Positions 1 through 11,056 of a DNA stretch of 64,000 bases are shown one piece after another (the stretch's first letter is position 1; each line of letters opens with the position of its first letter). The DNA is taken from the NCBI RefSeq assembly GCF_009729555.1, contig NZ_WODC01000001.1, forward strand, positions 620,001 to 684,000. The letters are read 5' to 3'. Source of the stretch: Pseudodesulfovibrio alkaliphilus (GTDB taxonomy: Bacteria; Desulfobacterota; Desulfovibrionia; Desulfovibrionales; Desulfovibrionaceae). The position numbers and the translations under genes are program-made. The notes below the pieces were generated by a model. It made no database searches, was not told where the DNA came from, and saw nothing but the letters and a program-made list of their open reading frames with translations.

Positions 1-275
1 TCTTCAACCTCATAGGCTATCTGGCCGGGCAGGCGCGCATGTACTGGATGCTCCAGGCAGGGGAGGAGGACAAGGTCAAGGCCCACCCCTACGTCAAGAA
101 GCTCAAGACCCAGGTGGCCCGGCGCCTCGGCCCCAAGGGCGTGGCCCGGATGATCGATCTGGCCCTGGAGTCCGAACTGAGCGTCAAGACCGGGGCGCGT
201 CACCACGAGGAAGTCCTCGACGTGCTTGTGGCCGGGCTCATCGACCTGTTCCGGCCGGACCGGACGGCACGGTGA
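1..275 (+). CDS. holA: DNA polymerase III delta subunit, C-terminal part (probable)
   Basis: The reading frame is open from base 3 of the window to the TGA at 273-275, giving the last 90 residues of a longer protein. The helical tail, with its ARMYWM segment near the start and the later LALESELSVKTG segment, resembles the C-terminal oligomerisation domain of the clamp-loader delta subunit, in which a run like LLxxELxLKTG is typical. Delta opens the sliding clamp during DNA replication. The start codon and the AAA+ part lie outside the window, so the call rests only on this tail. radC follows 56 bp downstream on the same strand. An unrelated helical protein is possible. Confidence 0.6.
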   Translation, partial: FNLIGYLAGQARMYWMLQAGEEDKVKAHPYVKKLKTQVARRLGPKGVARMIDLALESELSVKTGARHHEEVLDVLVAGLIDLFRPDRTAR

Positions 276-331
276 ATCCCGCCGCATTATAATCCGATCG
301 AAATAATACCCCGACGCTTGACACGGAAGCT

Positions 332-1015
332 ATGAAAGAGAAGGACAAACCGCACTACCTCGGGCATCGGCAGCGGCTCAGGGAAAAGCTCCTGCAAAAC
401 GGGCGCTCCCTGGCCGACTACGAACTGCTGGAGCTGACCCTGGCCGCAGTCCTCCCGCGCCGCGACACCAAGCCCCTGGCGAAGCTGATGATTACGCGGT
501 TCGGCTCCCTCAAGGATGCGCTCACGGCCCGGCCAGAACAGCTGGAGGCGGTCAGCGGCATCGGCCCGGCGGCAGTGGCCCACTGGGCGCTGCTCCAGGA
601 GCTTTTCGCCCGCATGGGCGAGGCCCGGGCCCGCAGCGGTGTCCCCCTGTCGGAACCTGCCGATGTGGCCCGTGCGGCCATGGCCCGCATCGGTTCCAAG
701 GGGGTCGAGGAGTTCTGGGCCGCGTTTCTGGATATCAGAAACCGGGTCATCGCCTGGGAGCAGGTCAGCAAGGGCACGGTGGACGCCACCCCGGTATTTC
801 CCCGGGAGATCATGGCCACTGCCCTGCGCCTGGAGGCCGCGGCCCTGATCCTGGCCCACAATCATCCGGGCGGCGACCCCACGCCGTCCATGGAGGACTT
901 GGCCCTGACCCAGCGCATCCGCGAGACGGCTCGCGGGCTCGACATCCGGGTGCTGGACCATATCATCGTCACGGACCACGACTACTACAGCTTCAACGAG
1001 CACGGACGGATGTAG
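332..1015 (+). CDS. radC: RadC family JAB/MPN-domain protein
   Basis: A 227-residue protein of normal RadC length. Residues about 10-90 form the helix-hairpin-helix-like N-terminal part (VSGIGPAA near 74-81). The C-terminal JAB/MPN domain carries the metal-binding motif HNHPGGDPTPS at 176-186 followed by D189, the usual JAMM arrangement. RadC was named for DNA repair, but its biochemical role is unsettled; it is often described as a putative metalloprotease or nuclease. The ATG at 332 is the first in frame. The stop codon is immediately followed by the ATG of the acylphosphatase gene, so the two are probably translationally coupled. Confidence 0.93.
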   Translation: MKEKDKPHYLGHRQRLREKLLQNGRSLADYELLELTLAAVLPRRDTKPLAKLMITRFGSLKDALTARPEQLEAVSGIGPAAVAHWALLQELFARMGEARARSGVPLSEPADVARAAMARIGSKGVEEFWAAFLDIRNRVIAWEQVSKGTVDATPVFPREIMATALRLEAAALILAHNHPGGDPTPSMEDLALTQRIRETARGLDIRVLDHIIVTDHDYYSFNEHGRM

Positions 1016-1288
1016 ATGAACGAGGCGCACAGCATCATACACGGCAAGGTCCAGGGGGTCTGGTTCCGCGCCTGGGCGGCGGACATGGCCCGCGAGCTGG
1101 GCCTCACCGGCTGGATGCGCAACCTGCCCGACGGCGGCGTGGAGACCCTGGCCCAGGGCGAAAAGGCCCCCCTTGAACGCTTTGTCGAGCGCCTGCTCGA
1201 CGGCCCGCCCCTGGCCCGGGTGACGCAGGTGGAAACCGACTGGCGCGAACCGGACAAACGCTTCGACCGTTTTTCGGTCACGGGCTGA
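1016..1288 (+). CDS. acyP: Acylphosphatase
   Basis: A 90-residue protein of typical length that hydrolyses the carboxyl-phosphate bond of acylphosphates. The family signature GKVQGVWFR lies at residues 10-18, with the phosphate-binding Arg18 and catalytic Asn36 (in GWMRNLPDG) both present. The ATG begins at the base after the radC stop codon, which suggests co-transcription and coupling. Nothing suggests a specific substrate; in bacteria these are small housekeeping enzymes. Confidence 0.93.
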   Translation: MNEAHSIIHGKVQGVWFRAWAADMARELGLTGWMRNLPDGGVETLAQGEKAPLERFVERLLDGPPLARVTQVETDWREPDKRFDRFSVTG

Positions 1289-1316
1289 GTCGCGGTTTTT
1301 TGCACAAAAAACGGCC

Positions 1317-1344
1317 TTGCCAAGCTGTTTTGACGACTTATCTG
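1317..1344 (+). promoter_or_regulatory. Possible sigma-70 type promoter for lon
   Basis: TTGCCA at 1317-1322 and TATCTG at 1339-1344 are separated by 16 bp and lie about 40 bp before the lon start. Both boxes are imperfect. No CIRCE element or clear sigma-32 promoter was seen, although lon is heat-inducible in many bacteria. Low confidence. Confidence 0.3.
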
Positions 1345-1383
1345 GGGTAACACACACATTTCATCAGACCAAAGGACACCCCC

Positions 1384-3909
<2,526 letters not shown>

Positions 3910-3938
3910 GGCCTAGGGCCGCTGGCATACAACGAGAG

Positions 3939-3975
3939 GGGGGCGCACCGGATATCCGGTGCGCCCCCTTGTTTT
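3939..3975. terminator. Rho-independent terminator after lon, probably bidirectional
   Basis: A perfect inverted repeat spans 3939-3968 (arms GGGGGCGCACCGG and its complement around ATAT), followed by a T-rich tract TTGTTTT. It lies between the convergent lon gene and the minus-strand TPR operon and can serve both. Confidence 0.85.
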
Positions 3976-4002
3976 CCCTGGAGAGGATCGGCAATGGCCG
4001 GG

Positions 4003-5037
4003 TCAGATGTCGAACTTCAATTCGTCGCGGGCCGCACCGCTGCCGGTCCTGACACGCCCGGCTTCCGGGCATCCATTCGCCCCCTGCTCCTCTTCGGCGG
4101 CGGGCTGCACCTCGGCCGGTGCGGGCAGCGCCTCGCGGTTCGGCCCGGAAGCGATGGCCGGTTGCGCCGGAGCGGTTGTCCGGGAACGAATGAAGGCCAC
4201 CAGCCGGGCCGCCACATCGTCAGGCACGGGCGGCTTGTTATACTGCTCGCGCAGGGCGTCGTTGTTGGCCAGCTCCACCAGCAGCTCCCCGAGCTGGCGG
4301 GCGGCCGTCAGCTCGGGGTTCAGGGCGTGGCTCCTGCCCAGCGCCTCCACGCATTCAGCCCAGCACCCGCGTTCGTAGTTGACTCGGGCGAGATTATAGA
4401 AAAGATTCTCGTCGTTCTCCACGAATTCCAGCCCCTTGGCGTAATAGTCGGCAGCCTCGTCATACATCCCGGCCTTGCGCAGGGCGATGCCGAATTCGTT
4501 AAACAGGTGCTGATCCCTGCCGGAGAAGGTGGACTTGATCTTGAGCAGTTCGCGCATCATTTCCCGCGCCTTGTCCTGGTCGTGCAGGGAAAGGGCGATA
4601 AGCCCGAGATTGAAGAGGGCGCGGACGTTGGCCTCGTCCATGCCCAGAGCCTGGCCAAAGCTGTCCTGGGCGCTGTAGAGCCTGCCCTGCTCGCGTTGCT
4701 CGCTGCCCTGGTCCAGATACTCCTGCAACAGTTCCATGGCGGGCACCGTGTTGCCCTCGAAGAACTCCACCTCCGGGATGTATCCCTCAATCAATTCACG
4801 AAGAGGAATGACCCGCTCCTCGCCCGTGGGCACATGGTGGGAATTGATCCGGCGCAGGGAGAAGCGGTCCTCGGAAAGCTGCTCAACATACCAGTATATT
4901 CGACTCACATGCTTGCGCGTGGTCATGCCCGTGCCCACTCGCATCTCATCGGCAGAGGAAAAAACGCACCTGATGTTGCCGCCTTTGCCCGCAAGGGCAA
5001 GATGGACCGAAGTGCCCGACTCGTTCAGGGAGTGCAT
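4003..5037 (-). CDS. TPR-repeat protein, paralogue C of a triplicated family
   Basis: A 344-residue protein without signal peptide. The N-terminal block (about 20-110) holds an unrecognised conserved region with the motifs IRCVFSS, YWYVEQ and RRINSHHVP. It is followed by helical TPR-like repeats (about 110-260) rich in A/F/L-N-L-G motifs such as [24 protein letters not shown] and [15 protein letters not shown]. After a short tail motif KPPVPDDVA comes a low-complexity Pro/Ala C-terminus. It is clearly homologous along its length to the proteins at 5079-6140 and 6773-7783. TPRs mediate protein contacts, so a scaffold or adaptor role is likely, but no function is known to me. The ATG at 5037 has GGAGAA before it. 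It is the last gene of a four-gene minus-strand operon. Confidence 0.85.
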   Translation of the reverse strand: MHSLNESGTSVHLALAGKGGNIRCVFSSADEMRVGTGMTTRKHVSRIYWYVEQLSEDRFSLRRINSHHVPTGEERVIPLRELIEGYIPEVEFFEGNTVPAMELLQEYLDQGSEQREQGRLYSAQDSFGQALGMDEANVRALFNLGLIALSLHDQDKAREMMRELLKIKSTFSGRDQHLFNEFGIALRKAGMYDEAADYYAKGLEFVENDENLFYNLARVNYERGCWAECVEALGRSHALNPELTAARQLGELLVELANNDALREQYNKPPVPDDVAARLVAFIRSRTTAPAQPAIASGPNREALPAPAEVQPAAEEEQGANGCPEAGRVRTGSGAARDELKFDI

Positions 5038-5078
5038 GGTTCTCCGTTGTCATGCCGCCATGGCGGCTTTGATCGTTT

Positions 5079-6140
5079 TCATTTCCGTTCGCCGTCCCCG
5101 TCCTCCGGTGTGGAGCCAAGTCCGGTGCGTACACGCCCGCGCTCCACTGCCTGATCGGCCGTCATGTCCGGGCCGCGCCCCCAGTCGTGCTCCAGATCGC
5201 GCTCCAGATCAAGGACCAGGACTTCCTCGTCCAGCGGCAGGGCGCCGCTCTCGGCAACCAGCACATTCCTGGCCCGCCTGGCCACCTCGTCCGGCACCGG
5301 GGGCTTGCCGAAACGGGCCAACAGCCGCTCGTCCCCGGCCAGCCCCACGATGACCCGGAACAGGTCGTGGGCCACCCGCAGCGTGGGGTTGAGCCGGTTG
5401 GACATGATCAGGGCTTCAAGGCATCCTTCCCAATCGCCATTCTCATACCGCGTACGTGCAAGGTTGTAGAACAGGTTTTCGTCGTTCTTGACGAAGTCGA
5501 GGGCGCGTCGATAATAGGCCTCGGCCTCGCCATACAATTCGGACTTACGCAGACCGATGCCGAACTCATTGAACAAATGCTGGTTTTTCCCATCAAAGGC
5601 CGCCTTGACATCCACCAGTTCGGAGAGAACCGTCCTGGCCCGCAGATGCTCCCGGCGCTTCAAAAAGATGAGCCCCAGGCCGAACAAGGCCCGCACATTG
5701 CGCTCCTCAATGTTCCTGGCCCTGTTATACCCCAGTTCGGCACTGTAGAGCCGCCCGCGGACCCTATCCCGGTCCGCCCTGTCCAGTGTTTCCTCAAGGG
5801 AGTGCATGGCCGGGAGGACCACGTCCTCGTAGTAGGCGAGCCGGGGAGTGAACTCGTTGAGCAGCCGCCTCAGCGAAATGATCTCCGTATTGCCTGCGGG
5901 CACATGCCTGGAGTTGATGCGCCGCGCCTCGAACTCATCGTCCGCAATCTGCTCCACATACCAGTAGACCGTACTCTCGTGGCGCTGAGAGGTGGCACCC
6001 TGGCCGAGCATGACGATGGCCGTGGAGGAAAACACGCACCGTATGGCACCGTCTCCAGGCAGGAAATCCCAGCCGGAGACAGTCTTTCTCTCGACACCGG
6101 CCGCATCGGCCGGGCCAAAGCTCCGTGGTACGTCGTTCAT
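5079..6140 (-). CDS. TPR-repeat protein, paralogue B of a triplicated family
   Basis: A 353-residue protein with the same plan as its neighbours: an N-terminal conserved block (IRCVFSS, YWYVEQ, RRINSRHVP), three to four TPR-like helix pairs (including [24 protein letters not shown] and [15 protein letters not shown]), the short motif FGKPPVPDEVARR near residue 280-292, and a divergent acidic C-terminal tail. Conservation of the N-terminal block and of the KPPVP motif among otherwise diverged copies suggests both are functional. The ATG at 6140 is preceded by a GGAAAG ribosome binding site. It lies 41 bp upstream of paralogue C and 21 bp downstream of the unknown gene at 6162-6776. Confidence 0.85.
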   Translation of the reverse strand: MNDVPRSFGPADAAGVERKTVSGWDFLPGDGAIRCVFSSTAIVMLGQGATSQRHESTVYWYVEQIADDEFEARRINSRHVPAGNTEIISLRRLLNEFTPRLAYYEDVVLPAMHSLEETLDRADRDRVRGRLYSAELGYNRARNIEERNVRALFGLGLIFLKRREHLRARTVLSELVDVKAAFDGKNQHLFNEFGIGLRKSELYGEAEAYYRRALDFVKNDENLFYNLARTRYENGDWEGCLEALIMSNRLNPTLRVAHDLFRVIVGLAGDERLLARFGKPPVPDEVARRARNVLVAESGALPLDEEVLVLDLERDLEHDWGRGPDMTADQAVERGRVRTGLGSTPEDGDGERK

Positions 6141-6161
6141 GGCTTTCCATTGTGCGCCCTG

Positions 6162-6776
6162 TCATCCGGCAACATGAAAAACGTGCTCAAGGGGGGCGGC
6201 TCCCTTGCCGCCGCCCGGAAGCCTGCGTTTGCCTCGGGAGTCCCGCCAGACCACATCAAGCGCCAGATCGAAGGCGTGCCGCCTCGCCAGCAGCGGAGCC
6301 AGACTGTCGTAGGCCAGGGCCACCTCGGCCTGATCCCGGAAATCCGCCTCGTCCCAGCGGAAGTGCATTGCCCCCTCCCGTCTGGCCCAGAACACGGCGA
6401 GCATGTCTTTGAGCTTGTAGTCTTCCATCAGTCGTTGCGGGTGTAAAGTCCTATTTTTCGCCGCCAGCATGGAAAGCGGCACAGGCTCCCCGCCGTGGAA
6501 GACCTCAAGGCCGAAGCGGTTGTCGTGCATGGCCACTCCCTGTGCCCGATACACCTCGCGTACCGGATGCCCCAGAGTGTGGGCCACCTCGGCCATCTTG
6601 CGCCTGGCGTCGCGCCCCAGGGCCATGTCCCGGACAATGACGTTCCACTTGGCCGAGCCATAGGTTTTGATGGCGGCCTTGACCGCCTCCCGACTCAGAT
6701 GCAGGGCGCAAACGCTGACAAACGTGCCGAAGAGGACGACCTCAAGCCGCCTGCCCGCCCCGCGCCCGCCGATCAC
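6162..6776 (-). CDS. Conserved protein of unknown function in the TPR operon
   Basis: A 204-residue protein starting at GTG 6776, whose start overlaps the TGA of the upstream TPR gene (GTGA), so the two are probably translationally coupled. An N-terminal hydrophobic stretch (about 11-27, VVLFGTFVSVCALHLSR) could be a weak signal or membrane segment. The rest is charged and soluble, with no motif I can name. Its position between two copies of the same TPR family suggests it works with them. Confidence 0.7.
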   Translation of the reverse strand: MIGGRGAGRRLEVVLFGTFVSVCALHLSREAVKAAIKTYGSAKWNVIVRDMALGRDARRKMAEVAHTLGHPVREVYRAQGVAMHDNRFGLEVFHGGEPVPLSMLAAKNRTLHPQRLMEDYKLKDMLAVFWARREGAMHFRWDEADFRDQAEVALAYDSLAPLLARRHAFDLALDVVWRDSRGKRRLPGGGKGAAPLEHVFHVAG

Positions 6777-7783
6777 GAGCCCCTCTCCAGATCCCGGTCA
6801 AGATCTTTCATCAGGGCTGTGGCGGCCAGCCGGGAGTCCACCCCTTCCGTCGCGAGCCCCAAGGGAGTTTCGACACCTGGATCGTCCTCCCCGACCAGAC
6901 CGGCTGCGCGGCGGGCCACTTCTCCCGGCACCGGAGGTTTGCCAAAGCGGGTGCGCAGACTCTCGCTGCCAGCCAGGGCCACGGCCACCCGGCAAAGATT
7001 CAGGGCAGGATCGTGGTCGGGCTTGAGGGAGAGCGCCCGGGCCGAAAACTCAACGCTGTGCTCCCAGTCGTTCTTTTCATAAAAGGCCCGTGCCAGATTG
7101 TAGTGCAGGTTCTCATCCGCATCGGTCAGCTCCACGGCCCGCGAGTAGTACTGCACCGCCTCATCGAAAAGCCCTGCCTTGCGCAGCTCGATGCCGAACT
7201 CGTTGAAGAGGTGCTTGTGCTCCTCGGAAAAGGCCGCCCGCATGGCCAGCAACTGCTCGAACACCGTGCGCGAATTGCGCCTGTCGCCACGGCCCAGATA
7301 GACCAGACCCAGACCGAAGATGGCCCGCACGTTGGTTTCGTCCACGTCCAACGCCTTGGCGTACTCCATCTCGGCAGAGAGCGGCTCGCCGCCTTCGCGG
7401 TGTCGGTCCGCCTTGGCAATGGTCCGGGTCAGGGCGCGCATGGCAGGCTCCACATGAGTGTTGTGGATCTCGACCTCGGGAGTGTAATCGGCCAGCAGCA
7501 CCTCCCGGCCTATGCACTTCTCTTCGCCCACGGGAACGAACTGGGGGTTGATCTTGCGTACGCCGAACTCGTCGGCCTGACGCTGGCAGACGTACCACAA
7601 AAGTTTGCTGCGCTGTTTTTTTGCCGTGGTGCCGGTGCCCACCTTGATCTCGGTCACGGTGGAGAAGACGCAGCGCAGCGGCTCGTCCGGGTTGTCGAGC
7701 CCGGTGCAGCCGCGCCTGCCATCAGGGACGCGGTTGTCCGCGTCGGCATGTGTGCGCGCATCCGCCATGATCTTTTTTTGCAT
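6773..7783 (-). CDS. TPR-repeat protein, paralogue A of a triplicated family
   Basis: A 336-residue member of the same family as the genes at 4003-5037 and 5079-6140. The N-terminal block is recognisable but more diverged (LRCVFST, LWYVCQ, RKINPQFVP). The TPR region includes [29 protein letters not shown] and ENLHYNLARAFYEKN, and the tail has FGKPPVPGEVARR. It is the first gene of the operon. The ATG at 7783 has GAGGG immediately against it, which is too close for a good ribosome binding site; an in-frame ATG at 7768 is an alternative start five residues later. Function unknown. Confidence 0.83.
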   Translation of the reverse strand: MQKKIMADARTHADADNRVPDGRRGCTGLDNPDEPLRCVFSTVTEIKVGTGTTAKKQRSKLLWYVCQRQADEFGVRKINPQFVPVGEEKCIGREVLLADYTPEVEIHNTHVEPAMRALTRTIAKADRHREGGEPLSAEMEYAKALDVDETNVRAIFGLGLVYLGRGDRRNSRTVFEQLLAMRAAFSEEHKHLFNEFGIELRKAGLFDEAVQYYSRAVELTDADENLHYNLARAFYEKNDWEHSVEFSARALSLKPDHDPALNLCRVAVALAGSESLRTRFGKPPVPGEVARRAAGLVGEDDPGVETPLGLATEGVDSRLAATALMKDLDRDLERGS

Positions 7784-8081
7784 CCCTCGTCCATGGTGGC
7801 GTATTCATGAGAGATATAAAGCGCCCTGCGAGAAAAAGGCTTCCTGCATCCGCCCTTTGAAGTCTAGCCCAAACAATCGTTTCAGGCAATGCGAACCGGG
7901 CTGGAATCGCCGTGAGGTTTGTTTTTGACGGAAAGCTGGACATGGGCGCCACAGACATTATCTGATGGCCACGGCAAACACGGCCCGGCGTTGCCAGCCG
8001 GATTGTTTTCAGCTATGCAAACCTTCCCTCGGGACGATCCGGCAAGGCATTCCGGGCAAAAATCAGACATGGGAGCATGCC

Positions 8082-8324
8082 ATGCCCATTTTCGAATATC
8101 TTTGCGACGACTGCGGCACCGAGTTTGAAGAACTCGTCTTTGACAGGGAAGAGTGTCCTCCCTGCCCCAAATGCGCCTCGGCCAGGACCAGCAAGCTCAT
8201 GAGCGCCGTGCGCTCGCGTACGGGCGGAACCGGCCCGGACGCGGGCGGCGACACCCCGGCTCCGGCCGCATCCTCCAGCGGCTGCGCAGGCTGCTCGGGC
8301 GGAAACTGCTCAAGCTGCCACTGA
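8082..8324 (+). CDS. FmdB-type zinc-ribbon regulatory protein
   Basis: An 80-residue protein beginning MPIFEYLCDDCG, the hallmark of the FmdB/CxxC_CxxC_SSSS zinc-ribbon family. The ribbon is formed by CDDC (8-11) and CPKC (about 29-32). The C-terminus is Gly/Ser/Cys-rich and ends with CAGCSGGNCSSCH, which may add a second metal site. The family was named for a putative regulator of formamidase, but most members have no tested role. The ATG at 8082 is chosen because family members start exactly here and GGGAGC precedes it. The gene is 75 bp upstream of hemC. Confidence 0.88.
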   Translation: MPIFEYLCDDCGTEFEELVFDREECPPCPKCASARTSKLMSAVRSRTGGTGPDAGGDTPAPAASSSGCAGCSGGNCSSCH

Positions 8325-8399
8325 CCGGCGAACTTTTTTCATAACCCGACACAGCGGCCCGTCTCGGGCTTCACCACACCCAAAAAGGCTCAACTCCGC

Positions 8400-9332
8400 A
8401 TGAAACAACTGACCATCGCCACCCGGGGCAGCGCCCTGGCCCTCTGGCAGGCCAACCACATCAAGGCGCTGCTTGAGGCCGCCCACCCCGGTCTGACCGT
8501 GGACCTGCTCAAGATCAAGACCAAGGGAGACAAGATCCTCGACGTGCCGCTGGCCAAGGTGGGCGGCAAGGGACTCTTCGTCAAGGAGATAGAGGAAGCG
8601 CTGCTGGACAACCGCGCCGATCTGGCCGTGCATTCCATGAAGGACGTGCCAACCGAGCTTCCCGACGGGCTCGAGATCGGCGTGATCCCCGAACGCGAGG
8701 CGGCCACGGACTCGCTGCTCTCCGTCGATTACGACGGGCTGGCCGGGCTGCCCCAGGGCGCCCTGGTGGGCACGTCGAGCCTTCGCCGCCAGTCGCAGCT
8801 TGCCACCTTGCGGCCGGACCTGCGCATCGAGTCCCTGCGCGGCAACCTCGACACACGGGTGAAGAAACTGCTGGACGGCCAGTTCGATGCCATCGTGGTG
8901 GCCACGGCCGGACTCAACCGCCTCGGCCTCTCCGCGCCCAGGCAGGAGATTCTGGGGCCGCCGGATTTTCTGCCCGCCGTGGCCCAGGGCGCCCTGGGCA
9001 TAGAGTACCGCTCTGACAACGCCGAGGTGGCAGCCATGCTCGCCTTCCTCGACCACGCACCCACCCGCAGGCAGGTGCTGGCCGAACGCGGCTTTCTCAC
9101 CGGGCTGGACGGCGGCTGCCAGGTGCCCATCGCGGCCTGGTCGCGGCTTGAGGGCGACCGCGTCCACCTGACCGGCTTTGTGGCCGATGTGGACGGCTCG
9201 CGCCCCATCCGCCTGACCGCCGAAGGAATGGCGGACCATGCCTGGGACGTGGGCATGGATCTGGCGGCCAAGGTGCTTGCGGCAGGCGGCAAGGTTATCC
9301 TCGACGAAGTGTACGCCCGCCAGGGCGACTGA
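8400..9332 (+). CDS. hemC: Hydroxymethylbilane synthase (porphobilinogen deaminase)
   Basis: A 310-residue cytoplasmic enzyme that polymerises four porphobilinogens into hydroxymethylbilane for siroheme, heme and cobalamin. The N-terminal [13 protein letters not shown], the [12 protein letters not shown] block and the arginine-rich substrate site ([11 protein letters not shown]) are present. The cysteine carrying the dipyrromethane cofactor is Cys240 in LDGGCQVP. Length is normal for the family. Nearby corrinoid genes (cobT at 10 kb, cobD-cobQ at 55 kb) are consistent with a tetrapyrrole-rich metabolism. Confidence 0.97.
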   Translation: MKQLTIATRGSALALWQANHIKALLEAAHPGLTVDLLKIKTKGDKILDVPLAKVGGKGLFVKEIEEALLDNRADLAVHSMKDVPTELPDGLEIGVIPEREAATDSLLSVDYDGLAGLPQGALVGTSSLRRQSQLATLRPDLRIESLRGNLDTRVKKLLDGQFDAIVVATAGLNRLGLSAPRQEILGPPDFLPAVAQGALGIEYRSDNAEVAAMLAFLDHAPTRRQVLAERGFLTGLDGGCQVPIAAWSRLEGDRVHLTGFVADVDGSRPIRLTAEGMADHAWDVGMDLAAKVLAAGGKVILDEVYARQGD

Positions 9333-9436
9333 TGCACACCGCCCCGGCTAAACACGGCCCCTCTGGAATGCTATGCAAAAAAAACAGGCAATAAGAGTGG
9401 TTGGCACCCAATCGACCAACGGAGAAACGAATTTCC

Positions 9437-9463
9437 TAAAGTTCCACCGATATGGGCCGATAA
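9437..9463 (+). promoter_or_regulatory. Sigma-28 (FliA) promoter, near-perfect consensus
   Basis: TAAAGTTC at 9437-9444, an 11-bp spacer and GCCGATAA at 9456-9463. The classical flagellar sigma-28 consensus is TAAAGTTT-N11-GCCGATAA, so this matches 15 of 16 positions with exact spacing. It lies 47 bp before the ATG of the 65-residue gene at 9511, which it presumably drives. Confidence 0.85.
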
Positions 9464-9510
9464 GAACTGCAAGAGTTCTTTTCAGCACCCCATGCAAGGA
9501 GGTTCGAATC

Positions 9511-9708
9511 ATGGATATCGGTGGACTCGGAGTACAGGGAGCAAGTTTCGCGGATCAGGTCAAAGACATCCGCAAGGTGAGACTGCAAAGACAGGTCATG
9601 GAGAACCCGGAGCTGGCCCGCGAGCTGGTCAAGGTCGAAGCCACAGGCACATACAACGCCAAGGGCGATGTCATCCAGGCGGTGTCCAGTGATCTTGGAG
9701 AGGCATAA
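9511..9708 (+). CDS. Small protein of unknown function under a sigma-28 promoter
   Basis: A 65-residue soluble protein starting MDIGGLGVQGASF, with a charged helical middle (VKDIRKVRLQRQVMENPELARELVK) and no Cys. The ATG at 9511 has an excellent AAGGAGG ribosome binding site at 9496-9502 and a sigma-28 promoter at 9437. The promoter implies late flagellar or chemotaxis expression, but no flagellar gene is adjacent, and I recognise no domain. Small size and helical charge would suit a regulator or chaperone; this is inference only. Confidence 0.75.
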   Translation: MDIGGLGVQGASFADQVKDIRKVRLQRQVMENPELARELVKVEATGTYNAKGDVIQAVSSDLGEA

Positions 9709-9726
9709 TCTGGCCGCAGATTGCGG

Positions 9727-9780
9727 CAGCCAAAAAAGATAGGCCGGGCGACCAATCGCCCGGCCTATCTTTTTTGGCTG
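9727..9780. terminator. Bidirectional rho-independent terminator
   Basis: A perfect inverted repeat of about 25 bp per arm (CAGCC, A6, GATAGGCCGGGCGA and the complement) with a 3-4 base loop, so each strand reads a GC-rich stem followed by T6. It separates the sigma-28 gene from the convergent cobT. Confidence 0.9.
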
Positions 9781-9799
9781 CCCGAAAGACGCCGGAAGG

Positions 9800-10897
9800 C
9801 TACTCGCCCGCCCCTGCCACACCGGCATCGGCAAAGGTCGCCATCCTGGTGTACATGTCGGCCGCGCTGCGCACCAGATACATGGCGCAAGCCGCGCCCG
9901 TCCCCTCGCCCAGGCGAAACCCCAAATCAAGCAGCGGCCAAAGGCCGAGAGCCTTGACCACAGCCCCATGCCCCGGTTCGGCCGAAGCATGGCTGATGAC
10001 GCAATAGTCGGCCACGGCCGGGCAGAGCTTCCAGGCCGCCACATAGGCCGCGGTGGAGATGAACCCGTCCACGCAGACCATCTGGCGGTTTCTGGCCCCG
10101 CCGAGAATCAGCCCGGCCAGGGTGGCGATCTCAAGACCACCCAAGGCTGCCAGCACGGCCAGAGGCTCGCCGGACTCCACGGCCTGCCGGTTGGCCGCAA
10201 GCCCGCGCCGGATCACTGCGGCCTTGCGGGCCATGCCCTCGGCGTCGAGCCCGGTGCCCGGCCCCGTGACAGCCACGGGATCGAGACCGAGGAATGCGCA
10301 ATAGAGAGCCGTGGACGGCGTGGTGTTGGAGATACCCATGTCGCCAGTGCCCAGTACGCGGACACCGTCGGCCAGGGCGCTATCGGCCAGGGACACCCCG
10401 AGCAGGAGGGCGCGAAGGCATTGCTCGCGGGTCATGGCCGGCCCCTTGGCCAGATTGGCCGTGCCCGGCGCGATCTTGGCCTGAATCAGGGCGGGGTGGT
10501 CATCGTATCCGCCGCCGCAGGAGCCCGCGTCCACCACATAGAGCTGCGCCCCGGCAGTGGCGGCCAGCACGTTGATACCCGCTCCGCCGCGCAGGAAGTT
10601 GAGAACCATCTGGCGCGTGACCTCCTGAGGGAACAGGCTCACTCCCTCCTCGTTGACGCCGTGGTCCCCGGCCACGGTATAGATACGCATGGGATCGGCG
10701 CAGGGCGGCTGCCCCCCCTGGATCAAGAAGAGCTGCAAGGCCAGGTCTTCAAGGCGGCCGAGGCTCCCCCGGGGCTTGGTCAGATTGTCGAGGTGGGCCT
10801 GGCCGCGGGGGGCCTGGGCACGATCCACCGGATGGATGGCGGCCAGCACCGCCTCAAGTTCGCAGGACAGGGTCTCGGGGGATGTGGTATGGGACAT
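9800..10897 (-). CDS. cobT: Nicotinate-nucleotide-dimethylbenzimidazole phosphoribosyltransferase
   Basis: A 365-residue CobT that makes alpha-ribazole phosphate, the lower-ligand nucleotide of cobalamin. The family blocks NLTKPRGSLGRLEDLALQL, AGDHGVNEEGVS, TGDMGISNTTPS and GFRLGEGTGAACA are present; the Glu in GEGTGA is the catalytic base in characterised enzymes. The start is set at ATG 10897 (MSHTTSPETL). The frame stays open further upstream but then overlaps the divergent gene at 11057, and the extra sequence is unlike CobT. The gene stands alone, with no other cob gene beside it. Confidence 0.95.
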   Translation of the reverse strand: MSHTTSPETLSCELEAVLAAIHPVDRAQAPRGQAHLDNLTKPRGSLGRLEDLALQLFLIQGGQPPCADPMRIYTVAGDHGVNEEGVSLFPQEVTRQMVLNFLRGGAGINVLAATAGAQLYVVDAGSCGGGYDDHPALIQAKIAPGTANLAKGPAMTREQCLRALLLGVSLADSALADGVRVLGTGDMGISNTTPSTALYCAFLGLDPVAVTGPGTGLDAEGMARKAAVIRRGLAANRQAVESGEPLAVLAALGGLEIATLAGLILGGARNRQMVCVDGFISTAAYVAAWKLCPAVADYCVISHASAEPGHGAVVKALGLWPLLDLGFRLGEGTGAACAMYLVRSAADMYTRMATFADAGVAGAGE

Positions 10898-11056
10898 GAA
10901 TTCCTCGCAGCGCAGTGTGTTTCGTTGGTTGGGGTGGATTACACCCTGGCCTTGCGCCTGTAAACCGTCCAGACGCCGCCCTTGTCTGGTCCGGGGATTC
11001 CGTGCTAGGGTCCGCCTACGGCCTTTTGCCGGAAAATCAATTGATTCCGGGGCGTC

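Noticed and set aside
1291-1312. Hairpin GTTTTTT/AAAAAAC before lon
   Set aside because: AT-only short stem without a GC part; unlikely as terminator.
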